Shown: positions 18,182 to 25,896, counted from the stretch's first letter. The stretch is DNA of 64,000 nt from Halocatena halophila (GCA_027563145.1 CP071309.1:20897-84896), one strand, 5' to 3'. Numbers and translations: made by a program. The notes: a model not told the origin generated them from the sequence alone.

Positions 18182-18436
18182 TCAACCCCCTATCGTCGTC
18201 TCCGGCACGACAACGAACTCGTCGCCGTCAGAGACAACCATCGGCTCGCTGCATTCGTGTTCGTCAGTCAAGACATACGATTCGTCGCGGTACACGGTCC
18301 AACTTTTCACTCCGTCAACTTTCCATCCGATAGCCTCTAACAACTCCTCCGGCGAGCTGCCAAAGTCTGCACGGACTCCAATGTCTTGGCCGTTGATTGT
18401 GATTATCAACGTCTCAGTGTCGGACTTGTCAGTCAT
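18182..18436 (-). CDS. Ubiquitin-like beta-grasp protein ending in Gly-Gly
   Basis: 84 residues. The order strand (LIITINGQ), strand (IGVRADF), helix (SPEELLEAIGW), strand (SWTVYRD) and closing strands (DEFVVVP) fits the beta-grasp of multiubiquitin or DUF2604-like proteins. The protein ends in TTIGG, so a C-terminal Gly-Gly is exposed as in conjugated or thiocarboxylated ubiquitin-like proteins (SAMPs, MoaD, Urm1). No E1, E2 or JAMM gene is visible in the window, so host enzymes would be needed. It starts in an exact ATGACTGA junction. The fold is inferred by pattern. Confidence 0.5.
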   Translation of the reverse strand: MTDKSDTETLIITINGQDIGVRADFGSSPEELLEAIGWKVDGVKSWTVYRDESYVLTDEHECSEPMVVSDGDEFVVVPETTIGG

Positions 18437-18761
18437 CGATATCCTCCAGGTACTCCCCAGCGTCCGGAAGAGTTGGATCAGTCGGTTCGATCTCCGGGAA
18501 AAATTGGTTCAGGACGGCTTTTCCGGCATGACTGTTACACCACTCGATTGTTTCGTCATCAGCCATCTTCGTGCCCACGTCGATCACGGCGATGGGCCGG
18601 GCCACCGGAATAAAATCGCCTTGTTCCTCGTCAAACTTGCAGCGGTCGCCGAGTTTCTCGCCGTGAACGACGAACCGGTCGCCCGGTTCGCCTGACTCTG
18701 TCTCCTTCAGTTGATGGAAGACTGTGATGTATCGTGATGTCTCGTCGGATTCGTCAGTCAA
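18429..18761 (-). CDS. Hypothetical protein (TTG start)
   Basis: 110 residues. The start is set at TTG 18761 because TTGACTGA overlaps the upstream stop exactly as in other junctions of this operon; the longer frame upstream is a shadow. A central segment (RFVVHGEKLGDRCKF) and acidic C-terminus are visible. No family recognised. Confidence 0.55.
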   Translation of the reverse strand: MTDESDETSRYITVFHQLKETESGEPGDRFVVHGEKLGDRCKFDEEQGDFIPVARPIAVIDVGTKMADDETIEWCNSHAGKAVLNQFFPEIEPTDPTLPDAGEYLEDIDD

Positions 18762-19017
18762 TGAAACGCACCTCCGTTCGGCCGCTATGCCCGTGAATCT
18801 CACGAGTTGCCTCAATACCATCTGGAGCCGGTTTAAACGCCACGCCGTTCGATGACGTAGCAAGGTCGTCGTTGCCGTCGTTTTGCCACTGCATGTGGAC
18901 GGCTCCATCGGGATACTCCACGCCGACCGCAACAACGCCCGTTCCGGATGTCCCAGTATTGTCCTTGTGTCGAACGAGTTCGAAACGACGGATAGCGCAT
19001 TTGGAACCGTCAGTCAT
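18754..19017 (-). CDS. Hypothetical beta-rich protein
   Basis: 87 residues starting at ATG 19017 in an ATGACTGA junction; an ATG two codons upstream (19023) is possible. Alternating strands (AIRRFELVRHKDN, GVVAVGVEYPDG, TREIHGH) suggest a compact beta domain. Function unknown. Confidence 0.6.
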   Translation of the reverse strand: MTDGSKCAIRRFELVRHKDNTGTSGTGVVAVGVEYPDGAVHMQWQNDGNDDLATSSNGVAFKPAPDGIEATREIHGHSGRTEVRFID

Positions 19018-19198
19018 TGTCATCCTCCAGTTCTCCAAGAATCCACGCTAAAACGTCGCAGTAGGAATGATATCGTCCCTTAGCGTAGTTCGAGCCTGCT
19101 CTGTCAGATTCTTCACACGCCTTTTGATATAGCGATTCATACTCGTCGCGTTCACTGCGAAGGAACTCCTTCAGCTGTTCGAGCTCGTCACTCGTCAT
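19010..19198 (-). CDS. Small helical protein
   Basis: 62 residues, mostly helical and acidic (LEQLKEFLRSERDEYESLYQ), with two Cys. Start at 19198 overlaps the upstream stop by 4 nt. Small helical proteins of this kind occur in tailed-virus early operons; no function is assigned. Confidence 0.6.
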   Translation of the reverse strand: MTSDELEQLKEFLRSERDEYESLYQKACEESDRAGSNYAKGRYHSYCDVLAWILGELEDDND

Positions 19199-19554
19199 CG
19201 TCGAAACACCTCGCGAAGCCGAGCTAAGAAATGCTCGTCGCAGAATCTCGTACTCGTGGGCGCTCCACCCGGACCATCTCCGGGATAGGCAGTCGTTATT
19301 ACCCATTCTGCCTCATCTTGGCAAGGGATTGGATCTTTTTTCGGGCCGGGATAGTCTTGATGCGTGCACTCTAAATCACGCGTGTAGCGTTCGATCGTGC
19401 GCTGTGGTTCGCATTCATGGCCCTCGATTGACTCCGCGTCGATGTCGTTCGATGCATGACCACAGCAAGTCAACTCTCCAGTAATGGCGTGCTGGTGAGT
19501 TGCTGTACGGTCGCACAACGCACACTGCTGATTTTCCGTGGAGGGTTCAGCCAT
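19195..19554 (-). CDS. Zinc-binding hypothetical protein
   Basis: 119 residues with CALC (about 11-14), a CC pair, several His, and a C-terminal RFCDEHFL segment typical of treble-clef-like haloarchaeal proteins. The start lies a few bases upstream of the previous gene's stop. It probably binds one or two zinc ions. Function unknown. Confidence 0.6.
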   Translation of the reverse strand: MAEPSTENQQCALCDRTATHQHAITGELTCCGHASNDIDAESIEGHECEPQRTIERYTRDLECTHQDYPGPKKDPIPCQDEAEWVITTAYPGDGPGGAPTSTRFCDEHFLARLREVFRR

Positions 19555-19666
19555 TGTTGAAATGCACCACCGGACAACGAGGGTTCTCGCACACCCACCA
19601 TGGAGCGTGGTCGTCCATCTCAGATGATCGATCTTCGCAGTGTGGACACTGATCGAAGTCGGCCAT
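19547..19666 (-). CDS. Tiny zinc-ribbon protein
   Basis: 39 residues with CPHC (about 7-10) and CENPRC (about 26-31), a minimal four-Cys ribbon. It overlaps the stop of the upstream gene and the start of the downstream gene. Function unknown. Confidence 0.6.
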   Translation of the reverse strand: MADFDQCPHCEDRSSEMDDHAPWWVCENPRCPVVHFNNG

Positions 19667-20247
19667 CAGCACCAACACCTCCCTTCAGCCCATCGTGTGA
19701 GTCTGTTGTTCTTGACCTCTCTATCGTAGTCGTCGTACCCACTGTCTTTCTTCGGAGGAGCCAGATCCTCAGCCATGTCACGGGGAACATGCCACGACAC
19801 CTGTCCAGTCGGCGTCTCGATCCAGACGATAGCCCATTCGTCTGGAGCGTCGGGATCTGGTTTCCAGCCGGACGGGGCGTGTGTCGCTTGAGCTAGCGCA
19901 CACGCCAGCAAGTTCCGGTCCTCGTAGACCTCGTCGATCGCCTTCTCTTCAGTGTCATCGACACCACCCATCGCGTACTGATCTACAAGGACGTGAGTCT
20001 CCCCTTCATCTTGAGGATCATAGACAGTATCTATAATCCCTCCACCAATCGGATTGCCATCTGCGATAAGGACGGCTGCATAGCCTTCGTCGGATTCTGT
20101 GGGTACTTCACGACCCATATCTTCGTATGGCATTATAATAGTCCACGTCGTACCGGACCTCTCAATCTCCCACGGACCTGGCACGCGGAGGTAGCCGAAC
20201 TCGCCTACGATCACAAACTCGTTGATAGAATCTGGCACATTAGTCAT
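19666..20247 (-). CDS. Hypothetical viral protein
   Basis: 193 residues from ATG 20247 (junction ATGACTAA). The C-terminal part has IETPTGQVSWHVP followed by a DYDREVKNNRL tail, a pattern seen in phage early proteins that end in a W-D-G-H-like or T-G-Q-I-S-W-H segment. The first 60 residues are beta-rich. No enzymatic motif is visible. It is one of the larger proteins in this operon. Confidence 0.6.
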   Translation of the reverse strand: MTNVPDSINEFVIVGEFGYLRVPGPWEIERSGTTWTIIMPYEDMGREVPTESDEGYAAVLIADGNPIGGGIIDTVYDPQDEGETHVLVDQYAMGGVDDTEEKAIDEVYEDRNLLACALAQATHAPSGWKPDPDAPDEWAIVWIETPTGQVSWHVPRDMAEDLAPPKKDSGYDDYDREVKNNRLTRWAEGRCWC

Positions 20248-20419
20248 CGATATCACACTCTCTTGTTGGGGTCTCCCCCAAATAGACCGAGATTGCATCT
20301 CTCGTATTACAGTCGCACGAAAGGGTCCGTTCCTCATCATCCCAAACGCATTCTATACCACAGTCTGCACATGTTTCACCGTGCCAGTGAGAGGCATACG
20401 CTGTGGCTCTCTGGCTCAT
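20240..20419 (-). CDS. Small zinc-binding protein
   Basis: 59 residues. Cys positions CADC (about 17-20), C24, CDC (about 35-37) and C54 suggest one zinc site. Two His near the N-terminus (HWH) may contribute. The downstream gene start overlaps its stop in ATGACTAA. Function unknown. Confidence 0.55.
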   Translation of the reverse strand: MSQRATAYASHWHGETCADCGIECVWDDEERTLSCDCNTRDAISVYLGETPTRECDIDD

Positions 20420-20421
20420 CG

Positions 20422-20760
20422 TCAGGCCACCTCCTCTGAATCCTCAACGACCTGATCAGGGGTCGTTGCCTTGTCGTCTACGTAGATATCGGCCGACCCT
20501 TTTTCACAGATCATTCCATGCCAGCGGACGCCCCACTCTGTGAGCTTCGCGGCCGTCTGTCCTGCCTCTGACCACGGACGGGCAGTCCAGATGATGATGG
20601 TGTGGCCGCTTCGATACTGTCGATTTACCCACTCGATCATATCTTTGTTCGGCAGTGTCGGTCTATCCGTAAAGTACGTCCCACCGTCCGCCGCCGATAG
20701 TGTTTTGTCGAAATCGACGGCGATGCGCTGATGACCCTCACTGTCGGACGTATCAGTCAT
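20422..20760 (-). CDS. HAD-like hydrolase
   Basis: 112 residues. The catalytic DFDKT (about 16-20) is followed by WTAR (about 61-64) and the acidic KGSADIYVDDKA motif (about 88-99), the three HAD signatures in order. The first Asp is the nucleophile. The small size (no cap domain) fits phage-type HAD phosphatases such as polynucleotide or nucleotide phosphatases. It sits next to an HD-domain gene, which suggests nucleotide metabolism. Substrate unknown. Confidence 0.75.
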   Translation of the reverse strand: MTDTSDSEGHQRIAVDFDKTLSAADGGTYFTDRPTLPNKDMIEWVNRQYRSGHTIIIWTARPWSEAGQTAAKLTEWGVRWHGMICEKGSADIYVDDKATTPDQVVEDSEEVA

Positions 20761-21383
20761 AGTTCAGCCTCTGGGAGGTTCGGATACAGTTTGCTGATCT
20801 CCATCGGTTTTCGATACACTCCGAAGGTTCCATTTTTCGTCGACGCTGCCATGTCGGCGAGGTGAACGAGTTCCTCAAGAGATGTCTCGGGCTCGGGTCC
20901 CTCGTACCAGGGTCCCATGTGCGACGCGATCGCGTCGGCGACCCAATCATCCAGGTCACTATCATAGACGAGCGCTGCTGCCTGGAGATCGTGATCCTTC
21001 GCTGCTCGATCGCCATCCTCGTACGCGTCTCCGTACTTGCAGAGATCGTGGAGCAATACAGCTGCTCGACCAAGATCTCTCTCGTAGGATGAGATAGCCC
21101 CTTGCTCAAGATAGGAATCAACGAGACGCTCGTAAGCGGTCGCGACCATCAGCGTGTGAATCCAGAGACCGCGCTCGCCACAACAGAACGGATTGTGATG
21201 CTTGTACGAGCTCGCTGCTGGAGCGTGCCAGAAATAGTCAGGGACGTTTGACTGGATGACCTCTATCGTTGTCCAATAGATATCACCATCGTCGATAAGA
21301 CGGAGTGGAGGTAATGCCCTGTCAACCTCGTCTCGTTTCTCCTGGACTCGCCTATGCAGTATCTGTGAGGAATTATTTGTCAT
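20757..21383 (-). CDS. HD-domain phosphohydrolase
   Basis: 208 residues from ATG 21383. H76, the HD doublet at 112-113 (LLHDLCK), and later DHD and SH residues fit a metal-dependent HD hydrolase. Family members hydrolyse nucleotides, cyclic nucleotides or act on DNA/RNA ends. A HNPFCCGERGLWIHTL stretch before the HD motif resembles phage HD proteins. It is coupled to the HAD gene by a 4-nt overlap. A role in nucleotide-pool control during replication is inferred. Confidence 0.7.
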   Translation of the reverse strand: MTNNSSQILHRRVQEKRDEVDRALPPLRLIDDGDIYWTTIEVIQSNVPDYFWHAPAASSYKHHNPFCCGERGLWIHTLMVATAYERLVDSYLEQGAISSYERDLGRAAVLLHDLCKYGDAYEDGDRAAKDHDLQAAALVYDSDLDDWVADAIASHMGPWYEGPEPETSLEELVHLADMAASTKNGTFGVYRKPMEISKLYPNLPEAEL

Positions 21384-21552
21384 TGTCCACCCTCGAATAG
21401 AGTGAGTCGAGTGTTCCGTACACGTCCTCAATGAACTTCGTAACGTCTGTGGGGATCTCTCGATCATCGATCCGCCCAAGGTGGCGCATCGCTCGATGCA
21501 TGTGTTCGTACTGCTCTTGTGGAATTCTGTTGTCTGACTTGTCTTCATTCAT
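21373..21552 (-). CDS. Small hypothetical protein
   Basis: 59 residues, helical (YEHMHRAMRHLGRIDDREIP). An ATG at 21552 is chosen; a TTG at 21567 would overlap the upstream stop (TTGA) and add five residues. It lies between the winged-helix gene and the HD hydrolase. Function unknown. Confidence 0.55.
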   Translation of the reverse strand: MNEDKSDNRIPQEQYEHMHRAMRHLGRIDDREIPTDVTKFIEDVYGTLDSLYSRVDNDK

Positions 21553-21563
21553 AATATCACGCT

Positions 21564-21857
21564 TCAAACCATCTCATCAGCTTCTTGGAAAATTTCTGAG
21601 CCCTGTTCCGTAAGGCCGTAGATCCGACCTTTTTTGCGCTCATCGGGCACCAGAAGATCGATAATCTCCTTCTCCCGCAATTCCGACAGTGCACGAGAGA
21701 CATGAGTCCTCTGAATTTCAGTATCCTCGCTAATCGTAGACGGAATTGCCGGTCGGTCTTCAAGTCTGTCCAAGATTTTCAACCGGTATTCTGACCGGAT
21801 AACAAAACTAACTTTGTCCCAATCGGTCTCGCCGTCTGGCCGCTGTTCTGTTGCCAT
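21564..21857 (-). CDS. Winged-helix transcriptional regulator
   Basis: 97 residues. Helices about 15-35 and a recognition helix around 48-62 (IQRTHVSRALSELREKEI), followed by a wing (DERKKGRIYGLTEQG), match the MarR/ArsR-like winged helices of haloarchaeal viruses. The ATG at 21857 lies only 3 nt after the end of the tRNA-like gene, so the two appear to share one transcript. It is the first protein gene of the leftward operon and may autoregulate it through the palindrome at 22066. Confidence 0.75.
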   Translation of the reverse strand: MATEQRPDGETDWDKVSFVIRSEYRLKILDRLEDRPAIPSTISEDTEIQRTHVSRALSELREKEIIDLLVPDERKKGRIYGLTEQGSEIFQEADEMV

Positions 21858-21859
21858 AA

Positions 21860-22027
21860 TAGATGGGACGGGACTTGAACCCGCACGTTGCGATGCTCCA
21901 CGGCGGCTGGCCGCAGCTCTACCACATCATCGACGCCGATTTTACCGAGGGCGTCACCCCGAACGCCGATGAGGCTTGTCACGCGGCAGGACGCTAGTCC
22001 CGACGCATAGCCTTGAGCTACCCATCT
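21860..22027 (-). tRNA. tRNA-like gene with a large internal insertion (isotype unresolved)
   Basis: The ends form a perfect 7-bp acceptor stem (AGATGGG with CCCATCT) plus an unpaired A at the discriminator position. Near the 3' end is a canonical T arm (GCGGG, loop TTCAAGT, CCCGT). GCTC near the 5' end can pair with GAGC about 100 nt later, like a D stem. The total of 168 nt is about twice normal, and I could not fold a convincing 7-base anticodon loop, so the insertion point and isotype stay open. A TATA-like ATATTTATC lies about 27 nt upstream, so transcription should begin exactly at the 5' end. It may be an intron-bearing tRNA, a tRNA-derived regulatory RNA or a decayed copy. Confidence 0.5.
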
Positions 22028-22065
22028 ATTACCAGATAACGTCCGCATATAGATAAATATTTTCA

Positions 22066-22096
22066 GTGTATATTACGATGGCATCGTTATATACAC
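22066..22096. promoter_or_regulatory. 31-bp palindromic operator upstream of the leftward operon
   Basis: Two 15-base arms (GTGTATATTACGATG and CATCGTTATATACAC) flank one central base and match at 14 of 15 positions. The site lies just upstream of the TATA box of the tRNA-like gene and before the rightward gene at 22142, so it can control both directions. The winged-helix protein at 21564 is the obvious candidate ligand. Confidence 0.65.
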
Positions 22097-22141
22097 AGAC
22101 ACAGATTCAAATTTGCACTGACGGCGACAAAGTTGGGGTAT

Positions 22142-22441
22142 ATGAAGACCGAATACGAAACCCCGACAATGAGACACCGGGGACTCCTAACGGAGAAAGA
22201 TCGAGAATTCTTGCGCAATCTCGATCCAGACGAGCTTGACGAGCTCGACGAGGATACAATCAAAAAATTGCGAAACATTCGGTACAATTTCCGACAGCGG
22301 ACAGAGAATACCGAAGAGGACATCGAAATCCTTCGAGAGGCCGGACAGGATGATCTTGTTGAGGAGTTCTACGCTGCTGTGGGGCGGTTCGAGAGACTAG
22401 AATCAAAGTTGTTCGAGCTCCAGGATCAACTTGAAGAGTGA
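22142..22441 (+). CDS. Haloarchaeal small charged protein
   Basis: 99 residues. The segment RHRGLLTEKDREFLRN followed by a highly charged helical region resembles a recurrent haloarchaeal family with the pattern G-L-L-T-x-x-D-R-E-F-L and a basic IRQR segment, of unknown function. An ATG at 22142 is preferred to the one at 22133. It is transcribed away from the leftward operon across the shared palindrome. Confidence 0.65.
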   Translation: MKTEYETPTMRHRGLLTEKDREFLRNLDPDELDELDEDTIKKLRNIRYNFRQRTENTEEDIEILREAGQDDLVEEFYAAVGRFERLESKLFELQDQLEE

Positions 22442-22491
22442 ACAGGTCGGAGGCACATATGATTTATACTATGCTGTAGTTGTCTAATAAT

Positions 22492-23172
22492 ATGTCATCT
22501 GCTTACCCTCAACGTCTTGATCCACCGATAGATCACTCCACCACATTTCCTCTGGAAACTATGACGAAAGGTCAACGAGACGTTTATCAACGGTTCATTA
22601 CGGTGCGACGAGAAGATAGGTTCAATGTTCATCAGCCAATCTGGCTCGCACTTGTCCTCACACGAGATCGACCAGCAACACAGCTCTCAACCCTCGAAAC
22701 ACCTCCTAAATCAGATTTACCGGATGTTACCACGACAGAGCTTGTTGAGACGTTTGATCTCCAATACCAGCGACTCAGAGACGATTTAATTATCGCTTCA
22801 CGAACACAGTGGCGACTCGACATGCTCCCAACATCTGATATAGAGGCGAATAACGCCTTTCACCGACGGTATGGTTGCATGTTTGGATATCCACGATCTG
22901 ATGTTGAAAAATTCATAGAGAACGATACGGTCACTTGTGATTGGGAAGGATCATCCTCGCTGGACAGCTTCGATACAAAGGAACTTGCCTACACTACATT
23001 TGTTCCATACCAACCAGCTGATTCTGTCAATGGGATCGGACGGGCTATCACAGCGGGGAAAGAGAACCGACAAACAATAGCAGAATGTGCTGATCGATGG
23101 AATCTCCCAGCATTGGATTCTTACGCAAATCTGCTTTATTACGACGAACTCACTACGCTCACTCTTTTGTAA
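22492..23172 (+). CDS. Hypothetical protein, paralogue of the 28380-27352 protein
   Basis: 226 residues. A TATA-like TTTATACT about 27 nt upstream supports a leaderless start at ATG 22492. The whole protein aligns with the last ~240 residues of the protein on the other strand at 27352-28380. Shared blocks include TTEQR/TKGQR-x-FKQF, WLALVL, HRPAT, RTSWRLDLLP / RTQWRLDMLP, HRRLGCFFGYP / HRRYGCMFGYP and AERWDFPALSAYA / ADRWNLPALDSYA. The gene converges on a tiny zinc-protein gene. It may be part of a duplicated two-gene cassette; function unknown. Confidence 0.65.
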   Translation: MSSAYPQRLDPPIDHSTTFPLETMTKGQRDVYQRFITVRREDRFNVHQPIWLALVLTRDRPATQLSTLETPPKSDLPDVTTTELVETFDLQYQRLRDDLIIASRTQWRLDMLPTSDIEANNAFHRRYGCMFGYPRSDVEKFIENDTVTCDWEGSSSLDSFDTKELAYTTFVPYQPADSVNGIGRAITAGKENRQTIAECADRWNLPALDSYANLLYYDELTTLTLL

Positions 23173-23285
23173 AATGGGCCGTCGCCGACCCGTCGTCAAG
23201 TTCCAACTATTTCAGCTATCCAGCCACGGAAACTAAATCGTCGTGGGGAGTGATCCCCGCTACTGGTTCATCAAACCGTGTTCAT

Positions 23286-23426
23286 CTAAACTCTATAGAC
23301 GCATCCGCAATCTCTGCACTTCTTTTCGGAGACTTCTTTGAACCCTCCAGTGGTTCGGTCGTATTTGTGCTTCTTCGTGTTGCTGCTCCCACAATCGGGG
23401 CAATCAGGACTGCTAAACAGTCCCAT
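23286..23426 (-). CDS. Tiny zinc-ribbon protein of cassette copy A
   Basis: 46 residues with CPDC (about 9-12) and CRDCGC (about 37-42). It resembles the 42-residue protein at 27095-27223 in layout (CxxCGSS...K, GGF, then CxxC), but the two are clearly diverged. The region before the start is nearly identical in both copies. The ATG at 23426 is preceded by a GGAGGT ribosome-binding site (GGCGGAGGTATCG). Function unknown. Confidence 0.6.
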   Translation of the reverse strand: MGLFSSPDCPDCGSSNTKKHKYDRTTGGFKEVSEKKCRDCGCVYRV

Positions 23427-23622
23427 CGATACCTCCGCCGGCGACAGCTTTATTGCTGTCAGATGTGTGGTTACACATAGCGATCTAGTTGTGAAACTCT
23501 CGTTCGGCGTGCCAGCGCCGGATGGGATTTCGTGCCTGTGTCACATCCTGATGAACGGAGAGTTTCACAATCCATTTTACCTCATGATATCATATAATAG
23601 TTGCTGTGAAATTATGGCTGCG
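23427..23622 (-). repeat. Structured non-coding element, cassette copy A
   Basis: About 190 bp upstream of the zinc gene that recur in inverted orientation at 26908-27094 with about 90% identity by eye. On the transcribed (-) strand it can fold into a multi-branch structure. Outer arms GTGAAACTCTC and GAGAGTTTCAC enclose a GGATG/CATCC stem and a GGCG/CGCC stem. Then come TGTGTAACCACACA, a GACAGC-AATAAA-GCTGTC hairpin and the ribosome-binding site of the zinc gene. It is more conserved than the coding sequences beside it. Confidence 0.7.
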
Positions 23623-23646
23623 TATCGGTAATAGTTCCAGGTATGT

Positions 23647-23687
23647 CCCGTGAGTTAGGATAGTGTTATTCTATCTCAACTCACGGG
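23647..23687. repeat. Long perfect-type hairpin
   Basis: Seventeen-base arms CCCGTGAGTTAGGATAG and CTATCTCAACTCACGGG pair at 15 of 17 positions around a 7-nt loop. No U-run follows, so it is not a classical terminator; it could still stop transcripts or be the end of a small element. The 230 bp from here to 23920 hold no gene I can support. Confidence 0.6.
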
Positions 23688-23920
23688 GCCATTGATTATT
23701 TACTCACCAAAATTTGGGAGGTAGCACTGGTCTCTGTCGGATTCATATTTCGTGCTTCACCTACGGCGGGCTGGTGCACCAAACCAGTGTATATTATTGG
23801 CGTAAAACGAAGTGATTGCCAAATTACCCTAATTCTGCTGTTTTCAGAAGGCTCGAAGGCTGTACACACTAATTAACCATCCATAAACCACATGCCACGA
23901 TATGGATTTGACTGGCTCAC

Positions 23921-24748
23921 TCAGTCTGATGCAACACGGGCTACAGTCCCCAACCGGCACTTTTTATCCTCTTCTGGAAGCTCAATTATTGCATCGGGAC
24001 CAATGAGATCTGACTGGCTGACCAGCCTCACTTCATAATCAGCTAATTCAATTCTATTTTCTTCCTCGATCTGGTTAGGATAAATGTCGAAATCCGCAGA
24101 CCAAGTGTCGCCAGAATTATCCACATTCGAGACTTCTCCTTTCAAAACTGAATGCTCCTCCATCATCCCAGAGTGATCCATATCCTCTAGTGGAACAATC
24201 ACCCCCCGTGTAAATTCCAGCTCAATCCCCTCTCCCTTCTCGTCGGCAGAAGTCAATCCCTCATACGTCGATTTGGCCTCTTCTTCAAAATCACGGTGAT
24301 ATGAATCAGGCCACTCGATATTCAACAGAGTCGCAATTCTGTCATATTCAGTTGTTGGTGGTCCACTCATGCTTTTCATTCGTTTCGGTACGGCGAATTT
24401 GGGAGGATATTTCCACTCAACCCGACCATCTATAAATCCCCCAACCAAATCTCCTACAGTTTGTAATTCTGCCGAGAAATTCCTTGTTTTATCTTCTGGA
24501 AGCTCAAGACGATCAATCTCATCGTCCTCAAACGCAAGATGGTTGACTAGCCCCCCTTCGTCAATACCATCGACCCAATCCACGTTTGCACGAACGCTTC
24601 GAATATCGGGTTGATCACTCTTATCATGATCTTCTGTTGGAAGACCACACGGCCAACCAATTGATTGGTCGAATTCTAATTTGACAGATTTACCCTCAGC
24701 AATCTGCAATCGGCGAAGTATCACCTCCGTTGGTAATACATACGTCAT
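23921..24748 (-). CDS. Hypothetical protein
   Basis: 275 residues, acidic, no Cys-rich motif, few hydrophobic stretches, so probably cytoplasmic. A central segment (RMKSMSGPPTTEYDRIATLLNIEWPDSYHRDFEEEA) and a beta-rich C-terminal third are the only distinctive parts. It lies alone on the - strand between the two inverted cassette copies. Codon and base use are slightly more AT-rich than in the tail module. Not recognised. Confidence 0.6.
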   Translation of the reverse strand: MTYVLPTEVILRRLQIAEGKSVKLEFDQSIGWPCGLPTEDHDKSDQPDIRSVRANVDWVDGIDEGGLVNHLAFEDDEIDRLELPEDKTRNFSAELQTVGDLVGGFIDGRVEWKYPPKFAVPKRMKSMSGPPTTEYDRIATLLNIEWPDSYHRDFEEEAKSTYEGLTSADEKGEGIELEFTRGVIVPLEDMDHSGMMEEHSVLKGEVSNVDNSGDTWSADFDIYPNQIEEENRIELADYEVRLVSQSDLIGPDAIIELPEEDKKCRLGTVARVASD

Positions 24749-24867
24749 TAACGGATCACCTGTTTCAATATATCCATGCTACCACTTCGAACCCCATAGC
24801 CATAAAAGATACAACCCACTTCTGCACAAAAAGAATGTCCTTCTATTATTGCTTTATAGTTCGGCAA

Positions 24868-25017
24868 CTACTTGCTGACCAGTTTGAGAGCCACCGGACC
24901 GTCGGAAACGATTTCGTCGTTGGACCCGAGTTCTACGACTTCGTTCGAGACATCAAACGAACTTCCGTTTTCGCGCCGAATCCGCGCTATACCGTCGATT
25001 TTGATTTTTGTCGTCAT
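24868..25017 (-). CDS. Tiny hypothetical protein
   Basis: 49 residues from ATG 25017: a short beta-rich sequence with one basic patch (IARIRRENGSSF). It begins 30 nt after the end of the upstream gene, probably in the same transcript. The longer frame through the upstream gene is rejected as a shadow. Function unknown. Confidence 0.5.
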   Translation of the reverse strand: MTTKIKIDGIARIRRENGSSFDVSNEVVELGSNDEIVSDGPVALKLVSK

Positions 25018-25046
25018 TGTTGTGTAGATGTATTCAGCGGGCTGTC

Positions 25047-25511
25047 CTATTTCGGATTCTTCGGCTCGACGTCGCTTAACGAGATCTCGTCGTCCGATTC
25101 TTGAGAGATCGTGCTTCTTTCTGGCTCGATCGAGAGAATATCGACGTGCTCCAACTCCATTGAACTTCCATCTGCACACTTGACCGTCGCTCGCACACCA
25201 GGTTCATCCCTGCCAGTCGGTGAGATAGACGATACTTCGCGGACACCTGTGAGATACTCGACGGAAACGCCAGGCGGCGGTCCTCTATGCTCCGGAGCGA
25301 CCTCATGCATTTCGCGGTGGTGCTCTTGACGCTCGAATGCAGTCAGCTGGTGGTCCAGGTGATACTGCCGGTATTCTACTACCTGTGTGTTGTTATCTCC
25401 AAGAATTGCGATCGAGAGATCTCTGTCTGCGTACTCTGACCCCAGAGTAATTCTCCCGCGACCATCGGCTTCTCTTTCGAGTATATCCGTCGGCGAGATA
25501 TCTATATTCAT
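25047..25511 (-). CDS. Protein with N-terminal AbrB-like GRITLG segment
   Basis: 154 residues from ATG 25511. Residues about 13-35 (ADGRGRITLGSEYADRDLSIAI) match the same motif as the small proteins at 14040 and 52370. A His/Gln-rich linker follows (about 45-75), then a beta-rich C-terminal domain. Possibly a regulator with an added ligand-binding part. Not assigned to a named family. Confidence 0.55.
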   Translation of the reverse strand: MNIDISPTDILEREADGRGRITLGSEYADRDLSIAILGDNNTQVVEYRQYHLDHQLTAFERQEHHREMHEVAPEHRGPPPGVSVEYLTGVREVSSISPTGRDEPGVRATVKCADGSSMELEHVDILSIEPERSTISQESDDEISLSDVEPKNPK

Positions 25512-25710
25512 TGTCTCTTTCGACAGCTGATTGCTGCCTATTACCCACAAATACCCATACAAATATAAGTGTTGCCCATGAATACCCACATTATTCACTT
25601 CTAACAGACCTATCCTACTACGGTAATTGCATCCAGGTAGCGCCCATATGTTTTATATGGCCGGGAGCAGTGCTACGAGCTAAGAACAGACTTCCAACTA
25701 CCCGATTAGC

Positions 25711-25753
25711 AAACCCAAAATTGGGTTTCTCAAACGTGCAGACAACACGTCTG
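25711..25753. promoter_or_regulatory. Two hairpins in the leader of the coiled-coil gene
   Basis: AAACCCAA / TTGGGTTT (25711-25728) and CAGAC / GTCTG (25739-25753) lie in the 386-bp gap before the gene at 25897. The rest of that gap holds a C-rich stretch with repeated CGCGACCAC words and no gene I can support. The hairpins may end transcription from upstream or fold in the mRNA leader. Confidence 0.45.
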
Positions 25754-25896
25754 AGGGTTTCCCGCTGGTGAAAGCATGCCGGAGCGCGGTACCGGACTAG
25801 CCGAGTAATCGAACTAGCCGACAACCGAACGCCGCGAACACCACGACGCCGCGACCACGTGACCGATAACGGCCCCGCGACCACACACCACCGACA

